Shown here in pieces: positions 53,866 through 64,000 of a DNA stretch of 64,000 nucleotides (its first letter is position 1; every line of letters starts with the position of its first letter). The DNA is from Symbiodinium natans. Its lineage: Eukaryota; Sar; Dinophyceae; Suessiales; Symbiodiniaceae. The stretch is taken from the NCBI GenBank assembly GCA_905221605.1, contig CAJNDS010002095.1, forward strand, positions 202,501 through 266,500, read 5' to 3'. The position numbers and the translations under genes are program-made. Under the pieces are notes generated by a model. That model saw only the letters and a list, made by a program, of their open reading frames with translations, was not told the origin of the DNA and made no database searches.

Positions 53866-54029
53866 CCTGTCCTATGCAAATAATTCATAGACGCGTTTTT
53901 CACGATTTAGATGTTTTCTCGCATAGGACTAGACGTGCAAAAACAGGACATCGCCTAGCATAGCCAGCATGTCATTTTAATCGGTATTTACGAGGGTTTT
54001 TATAGGGACAAAGCAAAACCTAGATCATG

Positions 54030-54190
54030 GGGGGGGGGGGGTGACCAATATATATATATATATAACACACACATATATATATATGTGTGTATATATACAT
54101 TTGTATGTATGTATGTATGTATGTATGTATGTATGTATGTATGTATGCATATTCATATACATCTGTATGTGCGTGTTTGTACATGTATAC
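54030..54190. repeat. G run and TA/TG microsatellites
   Basis: G12 at about 54030, TA runs, then (GTAT)n at 54100-54146. Confidence 0.9.
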
Positions 54191-54611
54191 CCCTAAACCC
54201 CATCGAGGAGATGTGTAGACTCGTAGGATGACCACGAGCCCCGCAAGTTGCAAGTGGGAGGAGCTAAGTAGAAAGCGGGGTTGCGGTACTGGATACAACC
54301 CTGACCTCTAAACCGTAAGCCCTGTAAACCCGAACATCCGAAGCCCTCAACTTAGCCTTAAACCCTAAACCGTAAACAAAAAAAGATGACTCCTTCATCC
54401 CTTATACATGAACCTCTTAACTACACCGCCCCCCCCCCCCCTCCAACACTAAACCCTTCAGAAGGCAAGACCCTAAACCCGAAACCCTAAACCTTCAGCC
54501 CCAAACCCCCAAACCCTTAAGACCTCAACCCAGAACTGCTCCCCCGCCTGTCCCGAGCAGAAGCACCAAGGAGTGGATGTCAGTTCCTGGGGCAGATTCG
54601 AACAAATCTGG

Positions 54612-54775
54612 TTCAGGGTTTAGGGTTTAGGGTTTAGGGTTTAGGGTTTAGGGTTTAGGGACTTAGGGTTTAGGGGTTACGGGTTTAGGGGTTTAGGGGT
54701 TACGGGTTTAGGGGTTTAGGGGTTACGGGTTTAGGGGTTTGGGGGTTACGGGTTTAGGGGTTTAGGGGTTATGTG
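54612..54775 (+). repeat. TTTAGGG array then 22-bp higher-order unit
   Basis: Perfect TTTAGGG to 54660, then four copies of a compound TACGGGTTTAGGGGTTTAGG unit (about 22 bp). Confidence 0.9.
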
Positions 54776-55092
54776 TACTTTGGGGTCCAAGGCGCGAACT
54801 CTGAGCTGAACTCTTGGGCTGGTGGGAGCCTAGGTAGGGTTTAGGGTTTAGGGCTTAGGGTTTAGGGTTTAGGGTTTAGGGTTTAGGGTTTGCCCTAAAC
54901 CCCAAACCCTAAACCCTAAACCCGAATTAAGCCCGAAAACCCCAAACCTCCTACCCAAACCCCTAAGAGCTCCCAGAGCTTTCAAAGTCTGAATTTTGCG
55001 GCCGAGGGGCCGGGTACTAAAGCAGCCGAGAAGGCGAGGAAGAGGACAAAGATGCAGATGAGTTCATCCGTCCACTTCCTGGTCAGGGTCTT

Positions 55093-55231
55093 CTTGGTAG
55101 CCCAGCATCTATATATATATATATAGACATATATATATATGTATACTAATCAGGGTACCCTATGTCGGGGTTGCCTGCTGTATAAGGGAACCTTGAACCA
55201 AAAGAAGGCAAAAAGGCACTGGGCTACCTAG
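55093..55231. mobile_element. Element F1 copy with a TA microsatellite inserted
   Basis: CTTGGTAGCCCAG at the left and CACTGGGCTACCTAG at the right are the family ends. The body has GGGAACCTTGAACCAAAAGA as in other copies, but a TA microsatellite (55108-55145) occupies the left interior. Confidence 0.65.
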
Positions 55232-55294
55232 TCTTGGGCCAAAAGCACCAATGGCGGGGCCAACTAAGCCTCCCAGAAGAGTAGGGAAAAGAAG

Positions 55295-55410
55295 GGGGTT
55301 AGGGTTTAGGGTTTAGGGTTTAGGGTTAGGGTTTAGGGTTTAGGGTTTAGGGTTTAGGGTTTAGGGTTTAGGGTTTAGGGTTTAGGGTTTAGGGTTTAGG
55401 GTTTAGGGTT
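55295..55410 (+). repeat. TTTAGGG array, about 15 units
   Basis: A nearly perfect array after one TTAGGG unit. Confidence 0.95.
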
Positions 55411-56124
55411 ATAAGAGCAGGTTGTTTACAGCAATCTAAAGCCAGAACACAGACCCCCAAAACAAACCAGAAACCCTAAACACCCCAATTGCAAAACCTC
55501 TCAACCTTCTCAACCCTAAAAAGTAGACCCTACGCACCTCAGATAAAAACCGATTGAAAGCCCTGTGAACCCTAAACCCTAAACCCTGTAAAACAGGTCC
55601 TGACTTTCTCGACGACTTTGGCGCTGACTTGCACCACCACGCGCGTGAACCAAGACTTGGGCCTCGCGAACCTTTGGCGTGTCGGTTTAGGGTTTAGGGT
55701 TTGGGGTTTAGGGTTTAGGGTGTAGGGTTTAAGGTTTAGGGTTTAGGGTTTAGGGTTTTGGGGTTTAGGGTTCAGGGTTTAGGGTTTAGGGTTTGGGGTG
55801 TAGGGTTGGGGTTTAGGGTTTGGGGTGTAGGGTTTGGGGTTCTAGGTTTTAGGGTTTTTGGTGGGTTTAGGGTGCTTCAGTTTAGGGTTTGGAGTGTTGG
55901 GCCTAGGGGCTTGGGGGGGGTAGGGTTTTGGGTTTAAGATTTTTAGGGTTCGGGCGGCCCACGAAACACTGAACCCTGAGAAGACCTAACCCTAAACCCT
56001 AAACCCTAAACCCTAGACCCAAAATCCAAAACCCTAAACCCTAAACCCTAAACCCGGGATTGGAGCTTCCAGTGTCGCCTGAATTCAGTCTGGCTGCTGG
56101 AATTCTAAAGAGCTTGTTTTGTGT

Positions 56125-56238
56125 AAGTCTACCTGGGACCCTCCTCTTTACCTACAGCTTTATGGGTTGTACCGTTGTACCTGCTATTTAAGGGTGGTTA
56201 CTACTAAGCTGTAGGTAGTTAAAGTCCCAGGTAGGCTT
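56125..56238. mobile_element. Inverted-repeat element F8 with ~35-bp ends
   Basis: AAGTCTACCTGGGACCCTCC...TACCTACAGCTT at the left is the complement of AAGCTGTAGGTAGTTAAAGT...CCCAGGTAGGCTT at the right. A 114-bp element with a short loop; the clearest full-length hairpin of the set. Confidence 0.85.
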
Positions 56239-56898
56239 GCTGGCTTAGGGTCTCCGAAGATTCGGGGAAAAGGAATCTGTGAGTCTGGGCGCACGGAAAC
56301 TGCGACACCAACTTCGGAAGAGTTCATTAAGTACTTGCCTCACAACCTAGCCAGTTGGAAAAGGCATTTTTGGTAAGGTACCCCTGAATTTGGAAACCAC
56401 CATTTAGACCCCCCACCGACAGAATCTAAAGCCCTAAACCCTGTCTTCCCTACAAGAAAGAGGATCCACTCAGGGTCCTAGTTCCATCCCTTAGCCCGAA
56501 GCCCTAAACCCTAAACCCTAAGCCTAAAGCCTAAACTCTAAACCCTCCCTGGCTCTCGGGGCGCAGCTTCCAGGTCACGCTGAAGGGTGATTCCACGGAC
56601 GTCGAGCTGTCGACGGTCTCCTGGCTTAGGGTTGAGGGTTTAGGGTTTAGGACAACTTTTTGGCGGGATTTAGGCAGGGTTTGGGGATTAGGGTTCACAG
56701 GAGTACCCTGAACCCTACATCCTAAACACGAAACCCTGGCTTGTGGGGAAGGGTTGAGAGCCGGGATCTCAACAACTCAACAACTTCGATTCGAGCTCAA
56801 ACGGGCTGGAGTAGGCCCAAGGATTGTTGTAGGGTTTAATTGAGATGTAGGTTTCTCAGCGCAGCCAGAACCAAAGCTCAGCAAAGTGCCCGGTGCTC

Positions 56899-57118
56899 GA
56901 GAACCCTAGAGTAACCTAGGAATAACAAGGGGTGCCCTTTCTGGTTTGGGGGGGGGGGGGGGGGGCAAAGGGAACTTAGCCTAAGCACCCCCCAAAAAAA
57001 AGGTAATCAGAGGCCTATTCTGGGTCCTGGTGACCCTTTTTGGTTTTTTAAGGGGTTATAAGGGAACCCCAACCCTAAAAAATTGAAAATAGGGCCTACT
57101 CTGGGTCCTAGTAACCCT
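56899..57118. mobile_element. F3 elements, two related modules in tandem, with a G18 run
   Basis: TAACCTAGGAATAAC and the repeated GGCCTATTCTGGGTCCTGGT / GGCCTACTCTGGGTCCTAGT match the 4148-4268 element. A G18 run (56948-56965) splits the first module. Confidence 0.55.
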
Positions 57119-57427
57119 AAACCCTAAACCCTAAACCCCAAATCCTCAAACCCTAAACCCCCCCGGTCCTAGTCAAGAATCACAGAGCGCCAGATGCTTG
57201 GCAGGAGTCAAGAGCTCCGTGGCTGCTCTCTAGCCGAGGTCAAGTCAAATGGGCTCACTACCGCAAAACCTACACCCCAAACCCAAATCCTAAACCCTAA
57301 AACCTGCACTCCAAGACCCTAAACCCTAAACCCTAAACCCTAAGCTCTAAGCTCTAAGCTCTAAACCCTAAACCCTAAACCCTAAACCCTAAACCCTAAA
57401 CCCTAAACCCTAAACCCTAAACCCTTG

Positions 57428-57663
57428 ATGAGCTTCTCAGGGGGCCGCAGGAACTGCAAGCCAACCCGTGGACAACGGTTTAGGGTTTAGGGTTTAGGGT
57501 TTTGGGGTTTAGGGTTTAGGGTTTAGGGTTTAGGGTTTTAGGGTTTAGGGTTTAGGGTTTAGGGTTTAGGGTTCGCGCCTGCGTCTCGGAACGGCTGCGG
57601 GCGCCCGGGACCATCATCACGGCCTGTTCGGCTGGTGTGGTGGAGGACTTCGAGGCTTCCGGG
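57428..57663 (+). CDS. Plus-strand exon pair separated by a pure telomere-repeat intron
   Basis: The left island reads LDELLRGPQELQANPWTT and ends at ACG|GTTTAG. Between 57478 and 57570 is only TTTAGGG (93 bp). The right island then reads VRACVSERLRAPGTIITACS and AGVVEDFEASG. With the intron taken as GTTTAG...TTTAGG the frame is kept. The exact acceptor is ambiguous because of the repeated GG. The product is unknown. Confidence 0.45.
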
Positions 57664-57944
57664 GTTTTAGGGTTTAGGGTTTGGGGTTTAGGGTTTAGGG
57701 TTTAGGATTTGGGGTGTAGGGTTTGGGGTTTAGGGTTTAGGTGCCCTAAAACAACTCCAGACTTTCGACCCTGCAGACTTACCAACATCACTAAACCCGA
57801 TAGACACGAAACATAAAACCCTAAGCTTGGCCCTAAACCCCGAAACCCAAAGCCCCTGAACCCTGCACATGAAACCACAACTTTTTCGGGCAGTTGGTTT
57901 GGGAGTTTGTGGGGGGGCGGGGGGGGGGCTAAGGGTGTGGGGAC

Positions 57945-58235
57945 CGGGTTTAGGGTTTAGGGTTTAGGGTTTAGGGTTTAGGGTTTAGGGTTCCCGGAAA
58001 CGGGTTTCGTGTCTGGGGTTCATGAGTTTCAGAGTTTCAGAGTTTCGGGGATCCAGGGGGTTTAGGGTTTAGGGTTTAGGGTTAGGGTTTAGGGTTTAGG
58101 GTTTAGGGTTTAGGGTTTAGGGTTTAGGGTTTAGGGTTTAGGGTTTAGGGTTTAGGGTTTAGGGTTTAGGGTTTAGGGTTTAGGGTTTAGGGTTTAGGGT
58201 TTAGGGTTTAGGGTATAGGGTTTAGGGTTTTGGGG
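57945..58235 (+). repeat. Longest TTTAGGG block
   Basis: Units at 57948-57990 and, after a 70-bp island, about 23 near-perfect units at 58068-58220. Confidence 0.95.
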
Positions 58236-58529
58236 TTTACAGAAGTTTCATGCAGAGTTCAGGAGTTTCGGGTTTTGGGGTGTAGGGTTTCTGGTTGGAA
58301 AGGGTTTCGAGAGCAAACCAGGTCACTCAGCAAGCGTGTCAAAATCATGGGGGGGTACCTGTTTGGAAAAGGGCAGCATTTTGCGGGGGCTTGTCCGGCG
58401 AAGAAACTCAAAACGCGGAAGCCATAACGACCTTACACAAGACCATGACACAACAAACGCCTCAAGCAAACGTAAACCCTATTATAAAACCTATAAACCC
58501 TATAAACCGTACAACATCTCTTCGGGGCC

Positions 58530-58618
58530 ACAAAATTTTGGGCCACGCAACGCCTTGGCGACTCGCAGGCGTTCGAGCCAGGCGACGAAGATGATGGCCA
58601 AGTGCGGCAACTGTCAGA
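58530..58618. CDS. Candidate exon island, strand undecided
   Basis: Plus reads ATQRLGDSQAFEPGDEDDGQ then VRQLSD. Minus frames are also open. The plus neighbours at 57.4 and 61.3 kb favour plus. Confidence 0.3.
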
Positions 58619-59049
58619 TTAGGGTTTAGGGTTTAGGGTTTAATTAGGGTTTAGGGTTTAGGGTTTAGGGTTTAGGGTTTAGGGTTTAGGGTTTAACTCT
58701 TGGGTCCAGGGTTTATATAGGGCTTGTAAAGCTTTACGGGTTTGTATTGTTGGGTGCTGTAAGGGTTTATGGGGAGTTGCAGGGGTTTAGAGGGTTCTGC
58801 GGTTCATAGGGTTTGTAGAGCTTACAAGATTTCTAGGGCACAGGGCGCTTCAAGTTTATGGCCCCGAGTTAGTTAAGGATCTTGGCTGCAGTCAGGAGGG
58901 TAGCTATAAATTGAACCTTTAGCTGCCTGAATAAGAAACCCAATAGACTTAATGGCCTTGAGGGTTTTGGGGTGGTTTGCCGGTGTCCGATGGAAGCATG
59001 CTGCCTCCGAGTCTAGAAAGGGCGGCTAGACTACCCCAAAAGCTTTTAT

Positions 59050-59156
59050 AAGGGTGGTTGTCAAAATTCTGGTCCCCTTTGGATCCCTAGTAGAATCATT
59101 ACGGCACCTAATATATAGGGTACCCCAAAAGGGATCACCATTTTGACAGCCACCTT
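59050..59156. mobile_element. Inverted-repeat element F10
   Basis: AAGGGTGGTTGTCAAAATTC pairs with CATTTTGACAGCCACCTT, with GGTCCCCTTTTGG and CCAAAAGGGATC inside. A partial left-end copy is at 12799-12845. Confidence 0.75.
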
Positions 59157-59441
59157 AATCCTCAGCATCGGCATCCTTCTGCTAGGGGTTTAGGGTTCAG
59201 GGCATAGGGTTCAGGGTTCAGGGTGTGCGTTTCACTGATGAGCTAGACTTTACTCACAGGAAGTGCGCTAGTTGATAGACGCGAAACCCTAACCCTAAAC
59301 CCTGAATCTTGACAGGTTGGGGTTGGCGTCGACCCCCAAACTCACCGGCTCTGTGAAAGAAATCCTCTGGGCTCAGAGTTTGGGGTTTCGGGTTCAGGAG
59401 TATAAAGCTAAGATCTGGTAGGCAAATTTCTACCCCACCAA

Positions 59442-59466
59442 CCCCCCCCCCCCCCCCCCCCCCCCC
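59442..59466 (+). repeat. Poly-C tract, 25 bp
   Basis: An uninterrupted C run. The glycine-rich ORF opposite is an artefact. Confidence 0.95.
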
Positions 59467-59816
59467 GCCAAGATCCATTCACCTATTTCGTCTGCACTTG
59501 GGGTCTTTTAGGCGGTTCCAACCCTAACCCTAAACCCTAAACCCTACACTCCAAACTGCCTCGCAGCTTCAGCCCCAAACTGGAAGGGTTTAGGGTTTAG
59601 GGTTTAGAGGTACTTGTGCCCCCAGGGCTGATAATTGAGACTAAAACCCCCTTCTAAATCCAGAATAACGCTAAGCTGGGATATCTACTTAACTCTACGA
59701 ATAATGCAACATACCATCCCCTTTTAACCTATAAAGAGAAAAAATGAGGAAGGGTTTTGTTACCATTTCTGTTAAGGGGTATGCCCAAGGGGTACGTTGA
59801 GTATCTAGTTCACCGA

Positions 59817-59917
59817 ATCTATACTCCCCTTGGACCCTTAATAAAAAGAATATTTGTTGATATCCTCTTGGGTTTTGTATAAACAAAAATACAAAATAAT
59901 TCCCAAGACAGATTTTG
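59817..59917. mobile_element. Element F4 with GAATC direct repeats
   Basis: It shares TATACTCCCCTTGGA, the AATATTTGTTGATATCCTCT centre and TGGGTTTTGTATAAACAAA with the element in the FNIP gene. GAATC flanks both sides (59815-59819 and 59918-59922). Confidence 0.65.
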
Positions 59918-60258
59918 GAATCGCTCCCCCGGGGGCCGGGCCATGATCCACCAAAAGCTGGCTTGCCCATCGAAGCGGTAGGGGCACACCTCCGCGCAAG
60001 CCCCCTAAACCCTAAACGCCTAAACCCCGAAACCCCTAAACCTCCAGACCCTAAACCCTAAACCCCAAACCCGAAACCCTCAACCCGAAACCCTAAAACC
60101 CTGAACCCTAAACCCTAATCATACCCTAAACCATGAACCCTCGTCGATTCGGGACCCCCGTCAGAGCGAAAGATGCAGCGGGGCCTACATGGCTTTAGGG
60201 CTTGTAGCCATGAAAACACAAGCCCTAGACCGTATTGAGGAATGTGTATATGGTGAGT

Positions 60259-60344
60259 TCTCATAAATATGGTCCCTTTTTGGGTGCCCTAGATACTAGG
60301 GGGCCGCCTTAGAAAAAAGTACCCCAAAAGGGACCATCATAGAG
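60259..60344. mobile_element. Inverted-repeat element F11
   Basis: CTCATAAATATGGTCCCTTT pairs with AAAAGGGACCATCATAGAG around a GGGGGCCGCC centre. Confidence 0.65.
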
Positions 60345-61090
60345 AGAAGTGGCCATACAGATAAATAAGCATCATAACAAATTAACTAACTAAATAAACA
60401 AATATATGTATATATGTGCCTATACATATACAATAACGGATCTACGTAGATGTAACCCTGAACCTTAAACACACCCTTCAAAAGACTAAGAGCCAGGCCT
60501 CAATGTGGGCTGTAACCTTACATCGTAAGAAACTGTCCTGTATACCTTTTGTGAGTATAGTAAGGGGGCACCTCCCAACAGCGTGCGCAACAGGGACTCT
60601 TATTCTAGGGTCTTCGGGCGTGACGGCCGTTCAACCCTAAACCCTCAACCGTAAACCCTCAACCCTACCTACGCTTTTTGGGGGAGTCTTTTCCGCCTAA
60701 GGCCGACCAAGGGTAAACTGAGGTGCTCAGAGGTAGGGCTTGGCACTTAATTAAGGTTTACGGCCTTGGGGAAGCACGGAAAGAGACCAAAAGAAAAAAC
60801 CTGCAAGCTGGTCGTGCGCCAACCCTAACTAAGCCTGCAAACTCTAAACCCGAAATGGTAAACCCTAAACCCGAAACCCTAATTAACCCTAAACCCAAAA
60901 CCCGAAACCCTAAACCCTAAAATCTAAAACATAAGCCCTATACCCCAAATCCCAAACCCCAGATCCTGCCTGGTGGATGATGGTGTTGTTAACAGCTCCT
61001 GGGACCACCAGGAGATACACCGCGGCCATCAGGACCTGTTTCTTAGTTGTCCAGTTCAGGGTTTAGGGTTCAGGGTTTAGGTTGGAGGAA

Positions 61091-61165
61091 ACCTACTACA
61101 GGGTAACCTTTAGGATTATGAGGGGGTTATACTACCCACAAAAGGCTAAAGGTTACCTACTCTAC
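61091..61165. mobile_element. Inverted-repeat element, family F2
   Basis: AGGGTAACCTTTAG at the left pairs with CTAAAGGTTACCT at the right. A related copy is at 1812-1890. Confidence 0.6.
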
Positions 61166-61331
61166 TACTAGGGTTTTCTGCGGAAGCGATGTTAACCAAA
61201 CTGATTGCAAACGACTCTAAAACTCCAAAACCCTAAACCGCAGACCCAAATAAACCCTAAACCCTAAACCCCAATGAAACCCTACTATAAACCCTAAACC
61301 CTAAACCCTAAGCCCTGAACACTGATCCGAG

Positions 61332-61582
61332 GCGATCCATCACAAGCGTCTCCTGTTGCTCAAGAACTTGCTTGTCGCTCATTCGCGCGCAGTCGACCCC
61401 GAGTCTTTCCGTCGCGCGCCGCAGCTTCTTGACTTGCCGCAGGGGGGGGCCTCTGTCCTTCTCCGCAGTGGTCTTGCTTCGCGTGGCCGTCGTGTGCTTG
61501 TGGTCATGGAGTTCGCAGAATTGGCTTCCCGCGCCCTTGTCCTGGGGCCGCGTGTCGTCTCCGACTCCACCGTCTCATCAAC
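61332..61582 (+). CDS. Plus-strand exon, 83 codons, unknown product
   Basis: It starts after GATCCGAG and ends two bases into a codon at a consensus GTGAGT (61583). It reads EAIHHKRLLLLKNLLVAHSR, AVDPESFRRAPQLLDLPQ, then SVLLRSGLASRGRRVLVVME and FAELASRALVLGPRVVS. Helix-rich and basic. It is the longest single exon with good boundaries outside the FNIP gene. Family not recognised. Confidence 0.55.
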
Positions 61583-63180
61583 GTGAGTGGTAAACTGCCT
61601 TATATACAACATACTGTAGTGCAATACGACGGATTATCTACATAGAATATTAGGCATATGTAGATGCAGGGCTGTTTAGATTCCAAAAACACGAGGCATT
61701 CTGGCTCGCAAGTCGGATTCAGGGGTACACATGCCAAAATACCAGACACAAGCACCCTTTTGGGTTCAAAAGGGCTTAAACGGGAACCTACACCCCCAAA
61801 AAAAGGGAATAAGGGCCTGCTCTGGGTCCTTAAATTAGGTACCCTATATCTCTCCAGGGATTAATTTTCTAGGCTTCCAACACATATTAGGGATGATGTC
61901 TGGCAATGCCTTCGTTCCTTTGTAGGGTTCTTAAGGGATGAGGGTTTAGGGTTTAGGGTTTAGGGGGGTTCATGTGGGGTAGGCACCTGGGAACATTAGG
62001 GAAGCCTAGGGAGCTTTAGCTTTTAGGGAGTAGTGGGGAGTTTTAGGGAACATTGGGTTCTATGCCCCCTTGAACCCCCCCTAAACCCTAAACCCTAAAC
62101 CCTAAACCCTAAACCCTAAACCCTGAAGCCCTAAAAGGACCCTAAAGTTCCTTTTGCAAGAACCGCTGAGTCGCTAGAGCTCATCTTAGGCTTCAGAGCC
62201 AGGAGGTGGAGGCGCAAACCTCAAACCCTAAAGCCCTATAACCCTAAAAACCAAAAAAAACCCTAAAACCCTAAAAAACCCTAAACACCCTGAAAGCCTA
62301 AAACCCTAAAACCCTAAGCCCTAAACCCAAAACACCCTAATTTAGGGGTTTAGGGCTTCAGGTTTAGGGTTTAGGGTTTAGGGCACAACCAGGAAGAACT
62401 TACACTACACCCGCAAATCCCTAAAGCCAACGACCCTTAAGCCGAAATCCCAAACCCTAAGCCCCTAAACCCTAAAACGGCCCAAAGCTGCAAAACCCTT
62501 AAGCCCCAAACGGTTTAGGGTTTAGGGTTTAGGGTTTAGGGATTAGGGTTTAGGGTTTAGGGTTTCGCCCAAAGCCGAAAGCCTAGATGGGGAGCCTGAC
62601 TGGTGGAAAACACACAAAGAAACGAAAGAAGTGAGACTGGGACGGGTTCATGCTGAATGATGGGGCCTTTCTAGTACGAGCCAAAAAGTTGGAAACTCAA
62701 TGGCCTCAATCCCTAAGAGTAAAGTATAGGGAATCCCAGCACTATTTGTCCTTAAAAAAAACGGTTTCCAACTTCTTGGGGTCTACTGTAGTGATACGAC
62801 TGCAATGAAGGTAGCATGTGATCCAGATGTTTCAGAAAGGATTGCGGGGATTCGGACACAGGTCACCTACAAAAGGGGAGGTTCCTCAGTATTATAATAC
62901 CCTCTGAACCCCATGTAGGGTTTAGGGTTTAGGGTTTTGGGTTTAGGGTTTAGGGTTTAGGGCTATTGTACCCGCTAAACCCCCAAGTAAAGGCCCTTGA
63001 GAGGATTGATTCTGGGGATTGTGCGGCCTAGGCCATTGTACCCGAAACAAACCTTGAAAAGGCCCTTTTAACAGAGTTTATTGTGGGGATTCCGGTTGCG
63101 AATTTCAGGCGTTACCCTAAATCCTAAACCATGAACCCTAAAACCTAAACCCTACACCCTAAACCCTAAGCCCTAAACCG
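61583..63180. other. Telomere tracts, small elements, no supported gene
   Basis: Contains an F3-like fragment (61718-61835), TTTAGGG at 61940-61965, CCCTAAA at 62080-62125, decayed CCCTAAA at 62220-62340, TTTAGGG at 62513-62570 and an inverted-repeat element at 62681-62778 (CCAAAAAGTTGGAAAC with GTTTCCAACTTCTTGG). Confidence 0.6.
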
Positions 63181-63182
63181 TT

Positions 63183-63268
63183 TTGAGGCTGCAGAGCTCA
63201 TGGCTTCGCCTAAGGCTGTTGGGCGTTGCAGCCTCGTGCGAGGGCTTGCGGGCTGGGTCAAGCATAAG
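63183..63268 (+). CDS. Candidate plus-strand exon island
   Basis: The frame reads FEAAELMASPKAVGRCSLVR then GLAGWVKHK and ends at AAG|GTATGG. Preceded by CCCTAAA repeat. Unknown product. Confidence 0.4.
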
Positions 63269-63383
63269 GTATGGGGGGCTTTAGGGTTTAGGGTGTACAG
63301 TGTCCATTTACCTCCCGGGCCCCTAAACCCTAAACCCTAAAGCCTAAACCCTAACCCTTAACCCTTAACCCTAAAACAAGGGA

Positions 63384-63480
63384 TCATCTCCACATTGTTG
63401 GCCGAGAGGCGGCACCCATCGCAGCAACTGCCTGCATAACCTTGAACGACCGTGGCTGCCCTGGGTCCTGGCAAAGGGTT
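63384..63480 (-). CDS. Candidate minus-strand exon island
   Basis: The frame reads LPGPRAATVVQGYAGSCCDG then CRLSANNVEMIP. It abuts TTTAGGG on the right and CCCTAAA on the left. Unknown product. Confidence 0.35.
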
Positions 63481-63679
63481 TAGGGTTTGGGGTTTGGGGT
63501 TTAGGGTTTAGGGTTTAGGGTTAAGGTTTAGGGTTTAGGGTTTAGGGTTGGGATGACGCGAGCAGCACACAGCTGGGAGGCCAGGAACCAAACAAACGCC
63601 CCTTTAAGCCCTAAACCTTAAACCCCAAAACCCAATGAAACCTGACACTTCATACCCTATATATAAACCCGGGGATTGT

Positions 63680-63762
63680 GAAGCAACTACGAGCATGGAA
63701 CGTCCACCAGCAACCCCCCAATGAGGAGTTCGAAATGCACCATGCTAGAATCCCAAAGCCAG
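63680..63762 (+). CDS. Candidate plus-strand exon island
   Basis: After GTGAAG the frame reads QLRAWNVHQQPPNEEFEMHH then ARIPKP and runs into CCCTAAA repeat. The longer ORF continues through the repeat to 63896, but that part is probably intronic. Confidence 0.35.
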
Positions 63763-64000
63763 GAACCCTAAACCCTAAACCCTGCAACAATAGGATTTCT
63801 GCCTTAAGAATTCCAAACCTCGTTACTTCTTTCTGTGCTGGTAAAGTTTGTGTAGTTTGTTGGAAAAGGAAGAACAACAAAAAGGTGCTTCCCTGAAGAA
63901 CTCTTGAGCCTACTTACTGCAGCTTATTCTGAAAGCTTACTTGTTGCAGTGTATTCTGAACCTCAGATCGGGCTCATCGATAACCCTAAACCCTAAACCC

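Noticed and set aside
54020-54298. A 92-codon minus ORF with Tyr/Ile/His runs
   Set aside because: Translation of TA and GTAT microsatellites and a G run.
1-64000. A true chromosome end or subtelomere
   Set aside because: The arrays are short, in both orientations and interspersed with exons over the whole window; there is no long terminal block of one orientation.
1-64000. Each island as a fragment capped at both ends by telomerase (CCCTAAA on the left, TTTAGGG on the right)
   Set aside because: Some islands fit (445-553, 2211-2280, 3605-3690), but many have the opposite or same-orientation pair (3395-3530, 2665-2790, 3070-3300). Orientation looks random.

Overview
The window looks like nuclear DNA of a dinoflagellate, probably a Suessiales/Symbiodiniaceae-type genome; this is an inference and no species marker is present. 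The support is: (1) plant-type telomere heptamers (TTTAGGG/CCCTAAA) scattered throughout in both orientations; (2) very short exons whose best gene models need GT, GC and GA 5' splice sites with AG|G 3' sites, as known for dinoflagellates; (3) many short inverted-repeat elements that resemble introners; (4) a long FNIP-repeat protein. I saw no bacterial operons, rRNA, tRNA or CRISPR array. Apart from one 1.9-kb exon, long ORFs are absent, and many short ORFs are translations of the telomere repeat itself (peptides such as GLGFRV and LNPKP).

The texture is a mosaic. Islands of about 60-300 bp of GC-rich, protein-like sequence are separated by 30-300 bp of exact or decayed TTTAGGG/CCCTAAA. In the best cases islands on either side of such an array join in phase, so the arrays appear to be intronic. 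The gene models were made by hand and none has transcript support.

Layout: 0.4-4.0 kb, a plus-strand gene in pieces. 8.0-4.6 kb, the best-supported gene, minus strand: small exons encode a ubiquitin-like domain, then one large exon encodes 25 FNIP-type repeats; the stop codon lies inside a telomere-like repeat. 9-25 kb, islands of mixed or undecidable strand, a tripled telomere higher-order repeat (9.9-10.3 kb) and a 36-bp minisatellite (11.9-12.6 kb). 40.3-31 kb (perhaps to 25.7 kb), a candidate minus-strand gene that begins with a signal peptide. About 49.5-42 kb, minus-strand islands. 51.3-53.2 kb, an AT-richer block of diverged ~90-bp repeats without telomere heptamers. 53.25-53.87 kb, a ~615-bp near-perfect palindrome. 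57.4-61.6 kb, plus-strand islands including an 83-codon exon with a GTGAGT donor. 63.2-63.8 kb, further small islands on both strands.

The main finding is that telomere-type repeats appear to have been inserted repeatedly into genes and small inverted-repeat elements, several times flanked by 6-37 bp direct duplications, and that some introns consist almost wholly of them. A second layer of ~70-200 bp inverted-repeat elements also appears to supply introns; two cases can be read through in frame across the element.
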